A DNA stretch of 13,910 nt from Candidatus Yanofskybacteria bacterium RIFOXYD1_FULL_42_10 (GTDB taxonomy: Bacteria; Patescibacteriota; Minisyncoccia; 2-02-FULL-40-12; GWA2-44-9): contig MGLG01000006.1 of assembly GCA_001795975.1 (NCBI GenBank), positions 1 to 13,910 of the forward strand, in the 5' to 3' direction. Numbering within the stretch: position 1 is the stretch's first letter; every line of letters begins with the position of its first letter. The notes below the pieces were generated by a model that did not search any database, was not told the origin of the DNA, and saw only the letters and a list, made by a program, of their open reading frames with translations. This document shows positions 12,318 through 13,910 of the stretch, piece by piece. Made by a program: the position numbers and the translations under genes.

Positions 12318-12332
12318 TTATATCGCTATATT

Positions 12333-12626
12333 CTATTCTTCGTCAGCCAAATCTTCCGCCTGCTGAAGCAGAACCTTGTCCAATCCGTCTGATGCCTCTT
12401 TTTCCGCCTGATCCAATTCAGAGAAAATCTTGTTGATTTTGCTTATTGCCTCATCAACCTTCGCCTGATACTCATCCATGGCATTATTTGCTTTTTTGTT
12501 ATCCTCATCAATCTTTTGGTTGATTATTTTTGCCTCTTCAGCTAAAGCATTAAGTTGGTTAAGCAAATCTTGTTGCTCGGGTGTTAGATTTTGTTCTGTT
12601 TGTATCTCGTTTTGTATTTCGTTCAT
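12333..12626 (-). CDS. Small acidic coiled-coil protein
   Basis: A 97-residue protein, rich in Glu, Gln, Asp and Lys, that is almost wholly helical. Heptad-like repeats run from about residue 15 to 90 (LLNQLNALAEEAKIINQKI, then ISKINKIFSELDQAEKEA). There is no Cys, signal peptide or membrane segment. I do not recognise it. It starts 19 bases after the larger coiled-coil gene and shares its transcript, so it may pair with that protein. It has no ribosome-binding site. Confidence 0.7.
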   Translation of the reverse strand: MNEIQNEIQTEQNLTPEQQDLLNQLNALAEEAKIINQKIDEDNKKANNAMDEYQAKVDEAISKINKIFSELDQAEKEASDGLDKVLLQQAEDLADEE

Positions 12627-12645
12627 AATTTAAAAAATGAATTGA

Positions 12646-13910
12646 TTATTGATGAGTTTTTATTTTTTTATTAAAAAATTCATCAATGCTTTTATTAAAC
12701 TTATCCAAAGACAACCTCTTAACTTTATAATATTTTCCAAGAATATTTTTAAAATCTTTAAAATCTAACTTACCGTTTTTAGATAAACCGGTCTTTTTTA
12801 AAAACTCATTTCCGTCAATAGACACATCTGCGATGTTCTTGCCGTATTTTTCCACGAGATAAGCATTCCACATGGAAATATATGCCGGCGCTTCCAATCG
12901 CTCTTTGTTTTCTTTCACGGTTTCCGTCGCTGATTCCGGCATTGTTCCTGTCGTAGATTGTTCTTCTCTCGTTTCAAAAGTTTCTTGCGCCTCTTTTCTT
13001 GGATGCGCGCTCACTTCCTCTTCACCTTTAAATTCTTCGCTTCTTGTTCTTGCCTCAACTTCTATTGTTATGGGTCTTTTAGTTTTCACGCGCACAAATT
13101 CCTCCCGATTATCCCTATAAAGATTTGCCCTTGCGTCGGTTTCTCCAATCTGCCGATTTATTCCTGCGTTCCCCTGCACCAAATTCTCTTTTTCAATTTT
13201 TATATTTTCATAACCCCGAACTATAACACTTGAAAGCATTTTTACGGCTTCAAACTTCCTAATATCTTTTTCAGACATGCCCACCCTCCTAAGAGATTCC
13301 TCAATTTGTGTTTTTTTCTTGTTTAAATCTTCCAATTTAACCAACTGTTCTTTGTGATTTACCTCCATAACCGCGGCGAATAATTCATTCTCATCTTTTA
13401 ACAATCGGAGTCCTTCCAACTCTTTTTCCATCGGTTGCAGTTTTTCATTGTAAATACCAATAAGTTTGTCGGCAACCATATCTCTCTCGTTCGCGTGTAA
13501 TTTTATTCTGTTTTCCTTTGCTTCAAATTTGCTTTGAACCCTGTCTTTTTCATTCAACAAATCTATTCTCTGTTTTTCTATGTCTTTTAACTTGAGTTGC
13601 AACGATTCAATGCCAGGTGCATTTTGCTGTTTTAAATCATCCATCACTGATTCCATCTCTTGCTTTGACTGAACAAACAATCCAATTTTTAAATTCAGAC
13701 TGTCTATTTGATTTTTTAACTTGACGGCTTTTTCTTCATGACGATCTACCCAAAATTGGTTGTAAGCAATCTCATACTTCCCAACCAGTCTATCTACAAC
13801 AGGAATTTTATAGAGACCTTCAAAAATTTGATCAGCAATCTTTGTTCCACCATTAGACATTTTACGGAAAAAATCCTGATTGTCAGAACTTAAAAAAGTC
13901 TCTGTTTTGT
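12646..13910 (-). CDS. Long coiled-coil protein, probably cut by the window edge
   Basis: The first ATG inside the window is at 13860 and gives 404 residues, but no ribosome-binding site precedes it and the frame stays open to the window end, so the true start may be outside. Counted from that ATG, residues 1-30 hold KIADQIFEGLYKIP, and about 40-250 are coiled coil with regular Leu/Ile spacing. About 262-325 is a Glu/Thr-rich, probably disordered linker, and 326-404 is a basic folded end (ISMWNAYLVEKYGKN, then KKTGLSKNGKLDFKDF). I do not recognise the family. A structural or membrane-associated scaffold role is only a guess. It is followed by the 97-residue coiled-coil gene in one operon, and the shared terminator lies at 12290-12317. 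Confidence 0.75.
   Translation of the reverse strand, partial: KTETFLSSDNQDFFRKMSNGGTKIADQIFEGLYKIPVVDRLVGKYEIAYNQFWVDRHEEKAVKLKNQIDSLNLKIGLFVQSKQEMESVMDDLKQQNAPGIESLQLKLKDIEKQRIDLLNEKDRVQSKFEAKENRIKLHANERDMVADKLIGIYNEKLQPMEKELEGLRLLKDENELFAAVMEVNHKEQLVKLEDLNKKKTQIEESLRRVGMSEKDIRKFEAVKMLSSVIVRGYENIKIEKENLVQGNAGINRQIGETDARANLYRDNREEFVRVKTKRPITIEVEARTRSEEFKGEEEVSAHPRKEAQETFETREEQSTTGTMPESATETVKENKERLEAPAYISMWNAYLVEKYGKNIADVSIDGNEFLKKTGLSKNGKLDFKDFKNILGKYYKVKRLSLDKFNKSIDEFFNKKIKTHQ

Noticed and set aside
1..13910. CRISPR array, rRNA gene, prophage or insertion sequence
   Set aside because: I found no regularly spaced direct repeats, no rRNA-like sequence, and no transposase, integrase or phage structural gene.

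Overview
The window looks like a chromosomal segment from a small-genome, AT-rich bacterium, most plausibly of the Candidate Phyla Radiation (Patescibacteria, Parcubacteria-like). That placement is inference from gene style: a one-chain phenylalanyl-tRNA synthetase, a GMP-pathway oxidoreductase with a divergent active site, tails of PKD-domain surface proteins, many small unrecognised genes and very compact spacing. All ORFs read through with the standard code. All 17 called protein genes stop with TAA (11) or TAG (6), and none with TGA.

Left part (1-5480): a GC-rich, membrane-anchored hypothetical gene lies behind a 25-bp perfect hairpin. Next come a single-chain PheRS, a small charged protein read divergently from it, tRNA-Asp(GTC), a GuaB-type protein with two CBS domains, and a putative papain-fold cysteine peptidase. 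A 52-base palindrome and the 3' tail of a PKD-domain gene follow. Middle (5480-7695): a NUDIX protein, a 68-codon ORF, a strongly promoted 56-residue acidic protein, a DUF6624-like protein and a GreA/GreB C-terminal-domain protein, mostly single-gene units with their own promoters and hairpin terminators.

Right part (7676-12182) is the most interesting. (a) A thymidylate-kinase-like P-loop kinase and a MoaA-like radical SAM enzyme are translationally coupled (shared base in TAATG) behind a near-consensus promoter. This pairing recalls nucleotide-analogue pathways such as viperin plus nucleotide kinase. (b) A radical SAM/SPASM enzyme with a C-terminal PqqD-like (peptide-recognition) domain is transcribed divergently, from overlapping promoters, from a protein with a HEISH zinc-peptidase motif. 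Directly beyond lies a 74-residue peptide with 12 cysteines. Together these look like a small ribosomally made, post-translationally modified peptide (RiPP) locus: precursor, maturase with built-in recognition domain, and possible leader peptidase. A shared terminator-like repeat (9335 and 12290) lies just upstream of both the kinase promoter and the peptide promoter.

The right end (12333-13910) has a two-gene coiled-coil operon whose first gene is probably cut by the window edge. Other repeated structure includes three long perfect hairpins with 1-3-base loops and three copies of a gene tail ending in the residues WKEVAPR.
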